Positions 1-7,416 of a stretch of 9,655 bases of DNA are shown here, one piece after another. Where the stretch lies: NCBI GenBank assembly GCA_016193385.1, contig JACPSF010000487.1, forward strand, positions 1-9,655. The letters run 5' to 3'. The stretch's first letter is position 1. The number at the start of each line of letters is the position of its first letter. The notes beneath the pieces are model-generated. The model searched no databases. It was given only the letters and a program-made list of their open reading frames with translations, and was not told the origin of the DNA. This DNA comes from Deltaproteobacteria bacterium. Lineage in GTDB: Bacteria; Desulfobacterota_B; Binatia; UBA9968. The translations under genes and the position numbers were made by a program.

Positions 1-2
1 AC

Positions 3-356
3 CATCCGGATATGCGTGATCTCCTGATTTGGCAGATGGAGCTGATGGGGTTTTCGGCCATTCCGGCCAAGCACGGCAAGGAAGGTGTAGAGAAGGCGAT
101 CGAAGAAAAGCCCCATCTCATCCTGATGGATATTATGCTTCCGGGAATGGACGGTTGGGAGGCGACTCGCGTTCTCCGCTCCAATCCCGAGACGCGGGAC
201 ATCCCGATTTTGGCTGCCACCGCGCTGTTCAGGGAATCGGATCTCCGGACCTGTCTCGAAGTAGGGTGCAACGATTACCTCGTCAAGCCATTCAGCTTTC
301 AAGAACTGCAGGGAAAAGTTAAGGAATACATCTCTCCCAACGCAAGTAGTCACTAA
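3..356 (+). CDS. Response regulator receiver domain (CheY-like), 5' end cut off by the window
   Basis: This is a phosphoacceptor (receiver) domain of a two-component system. It would be phosphorylated on Asp by a histidine kinase in the cytoplasm. The reading frame is open from the first bases of the window (His-Pro-Asp before the Met at 12), so that Met is probably internal: receivers usually carry an acidic pair just before such a segment, and it would lie off the window. Numbering from the Met at 12, the phospho-acceptor is D40 in LILMDIMLPGMDGWE, the switch Thr is T70 in LAATALF, and the conserved Lys is K92 in LVKPF. The protein ends about 20 residues after that Lys, with no DNA-binding output domain. 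It is therefore either a single-domain regulator or the C-terminal receiver of a longer hybrid kinase; the window cannot tell which. The next gene follows on the same strand after about 60 bases. Confidence 0.9.
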   Translation, partial: HPDMRDLLIWQMELMGFSAIPAKHGKEGVEKAIEEKPHLILMDIMLPGMDGWEATRVLRSNPETRDIPILAATALFRESDLRTCLEVGCNDYLVKPFSFQELQGKVKEYISPNASSH

Positions 357-420
357 TTGCTGAAGCTGATTCCCCCTTTTCCTCTGTTTCCCCCGTAGAG
401 TGACCGGCAGGGGTTGCTCT

Positions 421-1734
421 GTGTCACAAAGGGAAAAGGCCAATTCGATTATCCAGCATCTGCGCGAGCACGGCTACGAAGCCTACCTGGCTGGCGGCTG
501 TGTGCGGGATTTCCTCCTGGGGAAGGAACCGCAAGATTACGACATCGCCACCGATGCCAGGCCGGAAGCGATAGAAAAGATTTTTCCACAGACGGTTGCG
601 GTAGGGACGCAGTTCGGCGTGACGCTGGTCATTGTCGAGAGCGAGGGTTTTGAGGTGGCAACCTTTCGCGATGACGGGCCTTACCTCGACGGCCGCCGAC
701 CGAGCCAGGTCCGCTTTGCCAGCATGGAGGAGGATATCCGGCGGCGTGACTTCACGATCAATGGCATGATGTACGACCCGGTCGCCGATCGGGTCGTCGA
801 TCTGGTCGGCGGCAGGACGGACCTGAGCCGGCGTTCGATCCGGGCCATAGGTCATCCGCAGGAGAGGTTTGAAGAGGACCGTCTGCGAATGGTCCGGGCG
901 ATCAGGTTCGCCGCCACTCTTGGTTTCACCATTGAGGAGCGGACATTTAGGGCCATTCAACGACAGGCGCCGACGATCACGCGAATCTCCTGGGAGCGCA
1001 TCGGCGAGGAGATCACCAGAATCTTGACCGAGGGAGGGGCTCAAAGGGGGTTCGAGCTTCTCGACGCAAGCGGGCTGCTCAAAATATTGCTGCCGGAAAT
1101 CGAGGCCACGAAAGGCGTGGAGCAGAGCCCGGATTTTCATCCCGAGGGGGATGTCTTTACCCATACGATGTTGACGCTCGGCCGCCTTGGGCGCCCCACG
1201 GAGACGCTGGCCTACGGTTGCCTTCTGCACGACGTGGCCAAGCCCGTCTGCATACAGAAAGAGGAAGACCGGGTAACTTTTTATGGCCATCCCGAGAAGG
1301 GAGCGGAGATGGCGGTCGAGATTCTGAAGCGCCTGAAACGGAGCCGCGCGGTCTGGGAGAGGGTGGCCTATTTGGTCCGAAGCCATCTGCACCACACACA
1401 GGCCCCTCGCATGCGCCTCAGCACGCTCAAGCGATTTCTGGGCGAGGAAGGGATTGAAGAGCTTTTAGACCTCGTGCGTATCGATGGGCTCTCCGCCAAC
1501 GGTAATCTCCAGCACTACTATTTTTGCAAGCGAAAACTGTCCGAGCTCAAAGAGGAAGAGATCCATCCTGAGCCCCTGCTTCGTGGCAGAGATCTCATCG
1601 CGATGGGATTTTCTCCCGGCCCGATATTCCAGAAGATCCTGCGGGAGATGGAAGAGGCCCAGCTTGAAGGAGAAATCGGAAGCCGCGACGAGGCGTTGGC
1701 GTGGGTAGGCGAGCGGTATAAACGAAGCCCCTAA
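421..1734 (+). CDS. cca: CCA tRNA nucleotidyltransferase (class II, with C-terminal HD domain)
   Basis: It adds or repairs the 3' CCA end of tRNAs using CTP and ATP, in the cytoplasm. With the GTG at 421 the protein has 437 residues. In order: nucleotidyltransferase head with GGCVRD (25-30) and the metal-binding pair D39/D41 in DYD; RRDFTINGM (108-116); the nucleotide-selecting EDRLR motif (152-156) typical of class II CCA enzymes; then an HD phosphohydrolase domain with H248, H270-D271 (LLHDVAKP) and H290, as in CCA enzymes that also have phosphatase or phosphodiesterase activity. A GTG at 400 in the same frame would add seven residues. I prefer 421 because AGGGG at 409-413 lies seven bases before it, while 400 has no comparable site. 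A bacterial poly(A) polymerase is a related alternative, but the EDxxR motif and HD fusion favour CCA addition. The gene ends 39 bases before the molybdenum enzyme gene. Confidence 0.9.
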   Translation: MSQREKANSIIQHLREHGYEAYLAGGCVRDFLLGKEPQDYDIATDARPEAIEKIFPQTVAVGTQFGVTLVIVESEGFEVATFRDDGPYLDGRRPSQVRFASMEEDIRRRDFTINGMMYDPVADRVVDLVGGRTDLSRRSIRAIGHPQERFEEDRLRMVRAIRFAATLGFTIEERTFRAIQRQAPTITRISWERIGEEITRILTEGGAQRGFELLDASGLLKILLPEIEATKGVEQSPDFHPEGDVFTHTMLTLGRLGRPTETLAYGCLLHDVAKPVCIQKEEDRVTFYGHPEKGAEMAVEILKRLKRSRAVWERVAYLVRSHLHHTQAPRMRLSTLKRFLGEEGIEELLDLVRIDGLSANGNLQHYYFCKRKLSELKEEEIHPEPLLRGRDLIAMGFSPGPIFQKILREMEEAQLEGEIGSRDEALAWVGERYKRSP

Positions 1735-1773
1735 TCCCTTTACTTTGAGCGGCCCGTATACTAGAGACATCCT

Positions 1774-4071
1774 ATGAAAAAATCGCCAGCTCTGAAAGTC
1801 GTCGGCAGCTCATTGCCCCGCGTTGACGGAGGGGAAAAGGTCACCGGGCGGGCCGTTTATACCAGTGATCTCCAGGTTCCGGGAATGGCTTTTGGAAAAA
1901 TCCTGCGCAGCCCTTATGCCCACGCGCGGCTGCTGAAGGTCGACGCCCAAAAGGCAGCCAGACTTCCCGGCGTGATCACGGTCCTGAGTCGCGACGATAT
2001 CGTCAGGTACGAGCTCTTTGGCGCCGCCTACAAAGACCAGCCCATTGTCGCGATCGATAAGGTGCGCTATGTGGGAGATCCGGTGGCGGCGGTTGTGGGC
2101 GTGGATGAGGCAACTGCGGACGAGGCGGTGGCTCTCATCGAGGCGGAGTATGGGGAATTGCCCGCGGTGACTTCCATTGACGAGGCGCTCGCGCCCGGCG
2201 CGCCCTTGGTCCATGAGGCTGGGGCCGGAGGCGGGGAACTCATGGGCTATCATTATCAAGCTCCGAAGGAGTTTCAGGGAACCAATCTCTGCTATCGGTT
2301 CACCTACACCAGGGGCGACATCGAGGAAGGGTTCAAAAAATCGGCGTACATTTTCGAGGATACCTTTCATTTCTCCAGGGTGCACCACTATTCTATGGAG
2401 CCCCACGCTACCGTGGCGCAGGTGAGCGGAGATATGATCACGCTTTGGGCCTCCTCTCAGGACCCCTTCACCCTGAGGGAACACATCGCCGCGGTCTTCC
2501 ATGTGCCGTTGAACAAGGTCCGGGTGATCGTTCCCTATGTCGGCGGAGGCTATGGCGGCAAGCTTTCGGTCAAGACCGAGCCACTGGTGGTAGCTCTCTC
2601 GTGGAAGGCTAAGCGGCCGGTCAAAATCGTCCATTCCGCTGAGGAGAGCTTTAAGACTGTCAGCCGGCATCCGGCTCGCTATCGCGTCAAAACGGGTGTC
2701 GGTCGAGATGGTCGCCTGATCGCGAGACAGTGCGAGATTTTCATGGACACCGGAGCGTACGCGGATGCAGGACCGCGCGTGACGCAAAAGGCCGGCTATC
2801 GGGCGGTGGGCCCTTACCGGATCCCCCACGTCAAGACCGATGCTTACACGGTCTACTCCAACACCGTTCCCGCCGGCGCCTTCCGGGGCTTTGGTACCCT
2901 TCAGGTCACCTGGGCCTATGAGTCGCAGATGGACATCATCGCGCAGAAATTGGGCATCGATCCCCTCGAGTTTCGGCTCAAGAATTTGCTGCGCAAAGGG
3001 GAGCTCTACACCCCGGGGGACACGCCCGTCGATTGTGATCTGAAGGAAGGGTTGCTTCGAGCGGCAAAGGAAGTCGGTTGGAAGCGGAAAAAGAGCAAGC
3101 CCAATACAGGGAAGGGCATCAGTTGCTGCATGAAAGACGGCGGTGGGACCTACAAGGTCGCCTCTGCGGCGGTCAAGATGACCCCGGACGGCAGCATTTT
3201 CCTTCTGACCGGAACGGTGGAAATCGGTCAGGGAGCTCGAACTGCCTTGAGCCAGGTGGTAGCCGAGGAGTTGGGCGTGCCTTTGGAGCGCGTCATTGTG
3301 GCCGAGCTCGACACCGACGCGACTCCCTTCGATGCGGCCACCAATGCCAGCAGTTCGATGGTGGTGATGGGGCTCTGCACGCAACGGGCGGCGCAAGACG
3401 TCAGACGACAACTGCTGCGCGCTGCTTCCAAGCCTCTGAAGGAAAAGGTCGAGCGCTTATCGCTTGAAAATGGCAGAGTCTGCAACACGAAGGGCCGGAG
3501 CATTTCCTATGAAGACGTCCTGACCAAACATTTTGGCGCTAAGGCGGGAGAGATCATTGGCAGGGGCTTTTACCAGGACAAAAAGAGCGCGAAGGCCGTG
3601 CTTGGCTCCCCGACCACCTTTTGGGAGACGAGCTGGGGAGGTTGTGAGGTAGAGGTAGATCCAGATAGCGGCCAGGTCAAAATTCTAAAGTATGTCTCAA
3701 TTTCGGACGTTGGCAAGGCCATTCATCCGCTTCAATGCGTCGGCCAGGACGAAGGGGGAGTCCTGTTCGGAATCGGACACACGCTGATGGAAGAGATGGT
3801 CTATAAGGACGGCCAGCTTCTCAATCCCAACCTGATCGACTACCGGCTGCCCCGGTTTAGCGATCTGCCGGAAGAATTTGAGACGATCCTGTTCGAGAAT
3901 CAGAATGGCCCGGGGCCCTACGGATCCAAGGGATTGGGCGAAGGCTCACTCCTACCGGTAGCCTCCGCGGTAGCCAACGCCGTGTCGAACGCGGCGGGTG
4001 TGAGAATTTATGACCTCCCGCTCACCCCCGAAAAGGTATGGCGCGCGCTGAAGCTAAAGGAGAGGCAATAG
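1774..4071 (+). CDS. Xanthine dehydrogenase-family molybdopterin-binding (large) subunit
   Basis: This is the molybdenum-cofactor catalytic subunit of a hydroxylase of the xanthine oxidase family, which oxidises C-H bonds of N-heterocycles, aldehydes or similar substrates with water as oxygen donor. The 765-residue length suits a separate large subunit. The N-terminal aldehyde oxidase/xanthine dehydrogenase a/b hammerhead (about 15-130) starts near GEKVTGRAVYTSDL. Cofactor-binding motifs follow: GGGYGGK (257-263), GAFRGFG (368-374), EIGQG (483-487), and KGLGEGS, whose E723 is the expected catalytic base. The loop GAFRGFG is neither the AYXCSFR nor the AYRGAGR loop of form I or II CO dehydrogenase, so it is not CoxL. 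There is no signal peptide. The 2Fe-2S and FAD subunit genes that normally flank this type are absent on both sides. Substrate unknown. The ATG at 1774 has only a weak AGAGA upstream. A TTGGCG/TATAAA pair (1696-1722, 15-base spacer) in the end of the previous gene is a possible but weak promoter. Confidence 0.9.
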   Translation: MKKSPALKVVGSSLPRVDGGEKVTGRAVYTSDLQVPGMAFGKILRSPYAHARLLKVDAQKAARLPGVITVLSRDDIVRYELFGAAYKDQPIVAIDKVRYVGDPVAAVVGVDEATADEAVALIEAEYGELPAVTSIDEALAPGAPLVHEAGAGGGELMGYHYQAPKEFQGTNLCYRFTYTRGDIEEGFKKSAYIFEDTFHFSRVHHYSMEPHATVAQVSGDMITLWASSQDPFTLREHIAAVFHVPLNKVRVIVPYVGGGYGGKLSVKTEPLVVALSWKAKRPVKIVHSAEESFKTVSRHPARYRVKTGVGRDGRLIARQCEIFMDTGAYADAGPRVTQKAGYRAVGPYRIPHVKTDAYTVYSNTVPAGAFRGFGTLQVTWAYESQMDIIAQKLGIDPLEFRLKNLLRKGELYTPGDTPVDCDLKEGLLRAAKEVGWKRKKSKPNTGKGISCCMKDGGGTYKVASAAVKMTPDGSIFLLTGTVEIGQGARTALSQVVAEELGVPLERVIVAELDTDATPFDAATNASSSMVVMGLCTQRAAQDVRRQLLRAASKPLKEKVERLSLENGRVCNTKGRSISYEDVLTKHFGAKAGEIIGRGFYQDKKSAKAVLGSPTTFWETSWGGCEVEVDPDSGQVKILKYVSISDVGKAIHPLQCVGQDEGGVLFGIGHTLMEEMVYKDGQLLNPNLIDYRLPRFSDLPEEFETILFENQNGPGPYGSKGLGEGSLLPVASAVANAVSNAAGVRIYDLPLTPEKVWRALKLKERQ

Positions 4072-4100
4072 GCAATAGATTATTCTGTTGCCTATTGCCT
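4063..4100. terminator. Perfect hairpin between convergent genes, likely bidirectional transcription terminator
   Basis: The arms AGGCAATAGGCAA (4063-4075) and TTGCCTATTGCCT (4088-4100) are perfect 13-base inverted repeats. In RNA the stem extends inward by a G-U pair and two normal pairs to 16 pairs, around a six-base ATTATT loop (4079-4084). The stop codon of the molybdenum enzyme (4069-4071) lies inside the left arm, and the stop of the permease gene is ten bases beyond the right arm. The location at a convergent junction fits a shared terminator. No clear T-tract follows on either strand (only CTCCTTT on the minus side), so termination is inferred from stem strength and position. Each arm is nearly two copies of the heptamer AGGCAAT. 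Confidence 0.6.
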
Positions 4101-4109
4101 TCTGCCCGC

Positions 4110-6158
4110 CTACTTCAGCCAGAAGAAGATCTTGTACAGAGGCGGAAACCAGATAAAGAGCTGCCCTTCAGTGAATGGGACGTGCAGGGTATAGTCAAAC
4201 AAGCCATAAAAAAACAGCCAGGCTATCAGGGCCAGAACGAGGGTGATAGGCCATTTTTCTATCGCGAACTTGAGGTAGAGGATCATCGTTACCGGGATCG
4301 CGAGAGAAAACCCTAAAAGCCAAATCGCCACAAAGAAACCAAGAGTCCAGCCAATGATGCTCAGGTTCCGACGAAAAACCAGTTCACGGGGAATTTCCAG
4401 GCCGATCTCTCCTAAGCCTTCATGAGGACGGCGCCTCTCGAAACCTAGAAGGTCCATGCCTAGCTGGACAATGGCCAGGGCTAAGACCGGAAAGCCGATT
4501 GCCCAGGGAAAAAGACCGGCGCGAAAGCCAAAATTCCTACTCTGCAAAAGCGCCAAAGCAAGCATAAGTACTATGCAGGCGCTAAACAGCACCGCCCAGT
4601 TAAGCCTGAGGCGGGCTTTTTCAGGTTCCTTTACAGGTGCGCCGGTTTCGGCACGGGAACGCTCGGCTTGCCTCTTTTGCCGGTGCTCCTTGATTGCGGG
4701 GTAGAGAATGCCTGCCAAGGTCAGGGCAAGAATGATCAGGACCCCTGGACGCCAAAGCCAGGCAGCTCCGTAATTATCACTGGAAAGGAAAAGCCTGTTC
4801 TCGGCCAGAGGACCCAGGACGAGTCCAAGAAGCACCGGCGGGCGGGGCCATTTCAATTTCTCCATTATCCAGCCCAGGAAGCCGAAAAACAACACGACCA
4901 TCATATCCTCGAAGGCATTTTTTTCCGCAAAGGCGCCGAGATAGATCAACAGCAAAATGAACGGAATGATTAGGCTTCCCCGGACCTGTGTGATTTTTGC
5001 CAATTGATTCAAAAAGAGAAAACAAACCGCCACGGTGATGATGTTAGAGATAATAATGACCCAAACAAACGAGAAGGTCAGGTCCAGCTTGCCTTTCGGC
5101 GGGGGGATGAGCATGTCGGGGCCGGGCACGATTCCCTGGATAATGAAAGCTCCTAAAAGAATCGCCATGATGACACTGGCAGGAACCCCGAAGGCGATAG
5201 TAGTAATTAAACTCCCTCCCAGCGTCGAGTTATTGGCCGCACCTGGCCCTAAGACTCCTTCTACGGCGCCTTTTCCAAAGCGTTCTTTATTAGGGGAACT
5301 TTGCACGGCATGCGCATAAGCGAGCCACTGAGTCGTGGCCGCCCCCATTCCGGGAATGATAGCGGTGAAGGTCCCAAGCGCACTGCAGCGTATCACCAGC
5401 CACCAATGGCGGAAGGTATCCTTGACGCCTTCCATCACGCCTCCCAGCTTCCCTACCTCTTGCTGCGCAATGCTTGTTCCCAAAACCGCGAGCTCTATAG
5501 TTTCGGGAATGGCATAAAACCCGATAGTGACCGGAACCAGACCAATCCCGTCCCAGAGAAATAACTGGCCCAGGGTGTAGCGCTGGATCCCCGATATGGG
5601 ATCCAGTCCGATAGTTGCGAGCATCAAGCCCAATCCACCCGCGATAATACCCTTCAACTGAGCTTCCCCACTCAAGGAGGCCACGAAGGTGATTCCTAAG
5701 AGGGCAAGCATAAAAAACTCAGGGGAGCCGAAAGTGAGGACCAAGGGCCGAATTATAGGGATCGCCGCGGCGAGGGCAAAAGCGCCAAAGATAGCGCCTA
5801 CAAGAGAACTCATCAGGACCGCGCCCAGGGCCCTGCCCGCTTCGCCCTTCTTGGCCATGGCATGACCATCTACGATTGTTGATGCGGTAGTTGGCTCGCC
5901 GGGCACTCCGAAGAGGACAGAGGTGATGTCGCCCGTGGTAGCCGTGACCGCCGTCATTCCCAAGAGGAAGGCAAAAGCCTCAGCCGCTGACATCTTAAAG
6001 ATGAAAGGCAGCATGAGAGCCAGAGCAGTCGGCCCGCCTATACCGGGCAGGATTCCCACAATAAAACCTACGACTATGCCAACGATCATCAGGGTGAAGG
6101 TAGACCAGGTAAAAACTTGGTAAAAACCCGAGACAAACGCACTGAGGAATTCAAACAT
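4110..6158 (-). CDS. Tripartite tricarboxylate transporter permease, TctA fused to TctB
   Basis: This is the membrane part of a TTT-family (tripartite tricarboxylate transporter) secondary transporter, which takes a ligand from a periplasmic TctC/Bug protein and imports it using an ion gradient. Of 682 residues, 1 to about 493 are TctA: many hydrophobic helices, GILPGIGGP (35-43), the signature around LFGVPGEPTTAST (82-94) running into DGHAMAKKG, and the second clamp IPGMGAA (268-274). A polar linker rich in Lys, Arg and Glu (about 494-518) joins a TctB-like small subunit (519-682) with roughly four membrane segments, beginning LNWAVLFSACIVLML. TctA and TctB are usually separate proteins of about 500 and 150-170 residues, so this is a single-chain fusion. 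GGAG (6169-6172) lies ten bases before the ATG. The gene follows the binding-protein gene by 138 bases on the same strand. Ligand unknown: a carboxylate is the family's usual type, but the family is broad. Confidence 0.92.
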   Translation of the reverse strand: MFEFLSAFVSGFYQVFTWSTFTLMIVGIVVGFIVGILPGIGGPTALALMLPFIFKMSAAEAFAFLLGMTAVTATTGDITSVLFGVPGEPTTASTIVDGHAMAKKGEAGRALGAVLMSSLVGAIFGAFALAAAIPIIRPLVLTFGSPEFFMLALLGITFVASLSGEAQLKGIIAGGLGLMLATIGLDPISGIQRYTLGQLFLWDGIGLVPVTIGFYAIPETIELAVLGTSIAQQEVGKLGGVMEGVKDTFRHWWLVIRCSALGTFTAIIPGMGAATTQWLAYAHAVQSSPNKERFGKGAVEGVLGPGAANNSTLGGSLITTIAFGVPASVIMAILLGAFIIQGIVPGPDMLIPPPKGKLDLTFSFVWVIIISNIITVAVCFLFLNQLAKITQVRGSLIIPFILLLIYLGAFAEKNAFEDMMVVLFFGFLGWIMEKLKWPRPPVLLGLVLGPLAENRLFLSSDNYGAAWLWRPGVLIILALTLAGILYPAIKEHRQKRQAERSRAETGAPVKEPEKARLRLNWAVLFSACIVLMLALALLQSRNFGFRAGLFPWAIGFPVLALAIVQLGMDLLGFERRRPHEGLGEIGLEIPRELVFRRNLSIIGWTLGFFVAIWLLGFSLAIPVTMILYLKFAIEKWPITLVLALIAWLFFYGLFDYTLHVPFTEGQLFIWFPPLYKIFFWLK

Positions 6159-6296
6159 ACGCGATCTGCTCCAATCGGAGGTTTTGGCGGCGCCTTCTTT
6201 AAGACGGCTTCTTTGAGACTTATGCTACTGAAAAACGCCGGCGCGAAAACCCGAGACTTATTTTAAAAACTCGCTCCAGTCAACACCCTTGTGAAA

Positions 6297-7319
6297 TTAC
6301 TCGTAAAGGATCTTTTTTAAGTTGGCTACCATCGCGCTGTCGAGCTTGAAGAGCCCGGCAATGATCTTCTCGATCTGGTCGGCGCTTATAGGATCGACTC
6401 CGAGCTTGGATTTATGCGCGTCGGCGAGAAACTCCGGGTCCTTCATCGTGTTCATGAAAGCCCTGCGGAGAATCTGGACCCTTTCTTTGGGTGTCCCGGG
6501 AGGCAGGGTATAGGTGCGCACGATCTCGCTGTCGCTGTGGATTCCCACCTCAATTAACTGGCGCGCTTCGTTGGTCTTCGCGAGGTTTATCGCAAGCGGG
6601 ACCTTGGGCAGATCCGGGTGAGCTTTGCGACCGGCCTGAATTACGACTGCCACTTCTCCCGTGTCCAAGCCTTTGCGCCAAGTCGCGGAAATCGAATCCC
6701 AGCCCCAACACCCTCCGGCGAGCTCCCCACTCTCCGCGGCTAAGCGAATTTGCGATGTGCCTTTGTAGCCTGAAACGATCTGGATCGGAAGGCCGAGAGC
6801 CGCTTTGAGGACCCTCGTGGCGTTGTCGGGTGTAGAGTTGCCCGGCGCTGTGCCCCCCATCTTGACGGGCGCCTTGGAGGACAACCACTTCTCTGTGGTG
6901 GTGATCCCGCTCGCCTTGGTCAAGGCGCAGACGACGTGATCCTGCACCGGCGCGCCGATAAACTCGAACTTCCGCGCGTCGAATTCGACACCTTTCTGGC
7001 CTAGAACCTGGCCCAAGAACAGGCCTCCGATGAAGTGGCCGATGGTGAGGCCATCGGGTTTGGCCACGTTGTAGACATGGTTGGCGGCGATCAGGCTTCC
7101 CGCTCCGGTCATGTTCTCGACAATGACCGCGGGATCGCCTGGGATGTGCTTGCCGATATGCCGGGCGATCACGCGCGAATAGGTATCAAACCCGCCTCCG
7201 GCCGCAAATCCCACAACGATGCGGATCGCCTTTCCTTTATAAAAAGCCTCTTGGCCAGAAGCGGGATGGCTTGCGGTCAGTCCGATGGCGGTGGCTAGGA
7301 GCAGATGCCGGAATCTCAT
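6297..7319 (-). CDS. TctC/Bug-family periplasmic solute-binding protein
   Basis: This is the extracytoplasmic receptor that would feed the TctA-TctB permease encoded just downstream. Its 340 residues match the family's usual 320-340. Residues 1-22 form a Sec signal peptide: basic start MRFRH, hydrophobic core LLLATAIGLTA, and a likely signal peptidase I site after Ala-Ser-Gly. There is no lipobox cysteine, so it should be soluble. The mature protein opens with YKGKAIRIVVGFAAGGGFD (27-45), which holds the Gly-rich loop and the Asp (D45) that contacts ligand carboxylates in Bug proteins. The ENMTGAGS segment and AKPDGLTIGHF follow, both typical of the fold. The start is secure: a perfect AGGAGGT (7327-7333) lies seven bases before the ATG. 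A consensus -35 element further upstream suggests its own promoter. Ligand cannot be read from sequence; carboxylates, amino acids and nicotinate-like compounds all occur in this family. Confidence 0.93.
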   Translation of the reverse strand: MRFRHLLLATAIGLTASHPASGQEAFYKGKAIRIVVGFAAGGGFDTYSRVIARHIGKHIPGDPAVIVENMTGAGSLIAANHVYNVAKPDGLTIGHFIGGLFLGQVLGQKGVEFDARKFEFIGAPVQDHVVCALTKASGITTTEKWLSSKAPVKMGGTAPGNSTPDNATRVLKAALGLPIQIVSGYKGTSQIRLAAESGELAGGCWGWDSISATWRKGLDTGEVAVVIQAGRKAHPDLPKVPLAINLAKTNEARQLIEVGIHSDSEIVRTYTLPPGTPKERVQILRRAFMNTMKDPEFLADAHKSKLGVDPISADQIEKIIAGLFKLDSAMVANLKKILYE

Positions 7320-7326
7320 GGAATAA

Positions 7327-7333
7327 ACCTCCT
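7327..7333 (-). promoter_or_regulatory. Strong Shine-Dalgarno site of the TctC gene
   Basis: AGGAGGT on the minus strand lies seven bases before the ATG at 7319. It is a full-length match to the anti-Shine-Dalgarno core and much stronger than the sites of the other minus-strand genes. That fits high synthesis of a binding protein relative to its permease, whose site is only GGAG. Confidence 0.8.
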
Positions 7334-7358
7334 TGAACGAAACGGGTCAACTCGCCCC

Positions 7359-7386
7359 ATAATTCATAAATTGGCGAACCTGTCAA
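7359..7386 (-). promoter_or_regulatory. Sigma70-type promoter candidate for the TctC/TctAB genes
   Basis: On the minus strand TTGACA (7381-7386) is an exact -35 consensus. AATTAT (7359-7364), four of six matches to TATAAT, follows after a 16-base spacer. Transcription would begin near 7352, about 33 bases before the start codon and upstream of the Shine-Dalgarno site. It lies in the 97-base gap after the arginine dihydrolase gene, so the transporter genes could be transcribed independently of that gene. The -10 element is weak; the call rests mainly on the -35 and the position. Confidence 0.45.
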
Positions 7387-7416
7387 GGCCTATGGCAGGA
7401 TGATATCCGTTCACAA

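Noticed and set aside
424..1395. Long open frame on the minus strand opposite the cca gene (about 323 codons)
   Set aside because: It lies wholly antisense to a gene with clear catalytic motifs, shows no recognisable domain, and is the usual by-product of high-GC coding sequence.
1757..1762. TATACT as a -10 box just ahead of the molybdenum enzyme gene
   Set aside because: Transcription would start only about five bases before the ATG and no -35 hexamer sits at the right distance.
1810..3411. Very long minus-strand open frame (about 533 codons) opposite the molybdenum enzyme gene
   Set aside because: The plus-strand frame has all the cofactor motifs. The antisense product is rich in Arg, His and Asp with no domain pattern, typical of a high-GC shadow.
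1774..4071. Carbon monoxide dehydrogenase large subunit (CoxL)
   Set aside because: The active-site loop reads GAFRGFG rather than AYXCSFR or AYRGAGR, and the medium and small subunit genes are absent.
6278..6283. TTGACT on the minus strand as a -35 box for the permease gene
   Set aside because: At 16-18 bases downstream there is no acceptable -10; the best candidate, TAAAAT, is only 12 bases away.
7043..7061. Small inverted repeat CCGATGG / CCATCGG with a five-base loop
   Set aside because: It lies within the conserved coding part of the binding-protein gene (around the Pro-Asp-Gly segment) and is explained by codon use.
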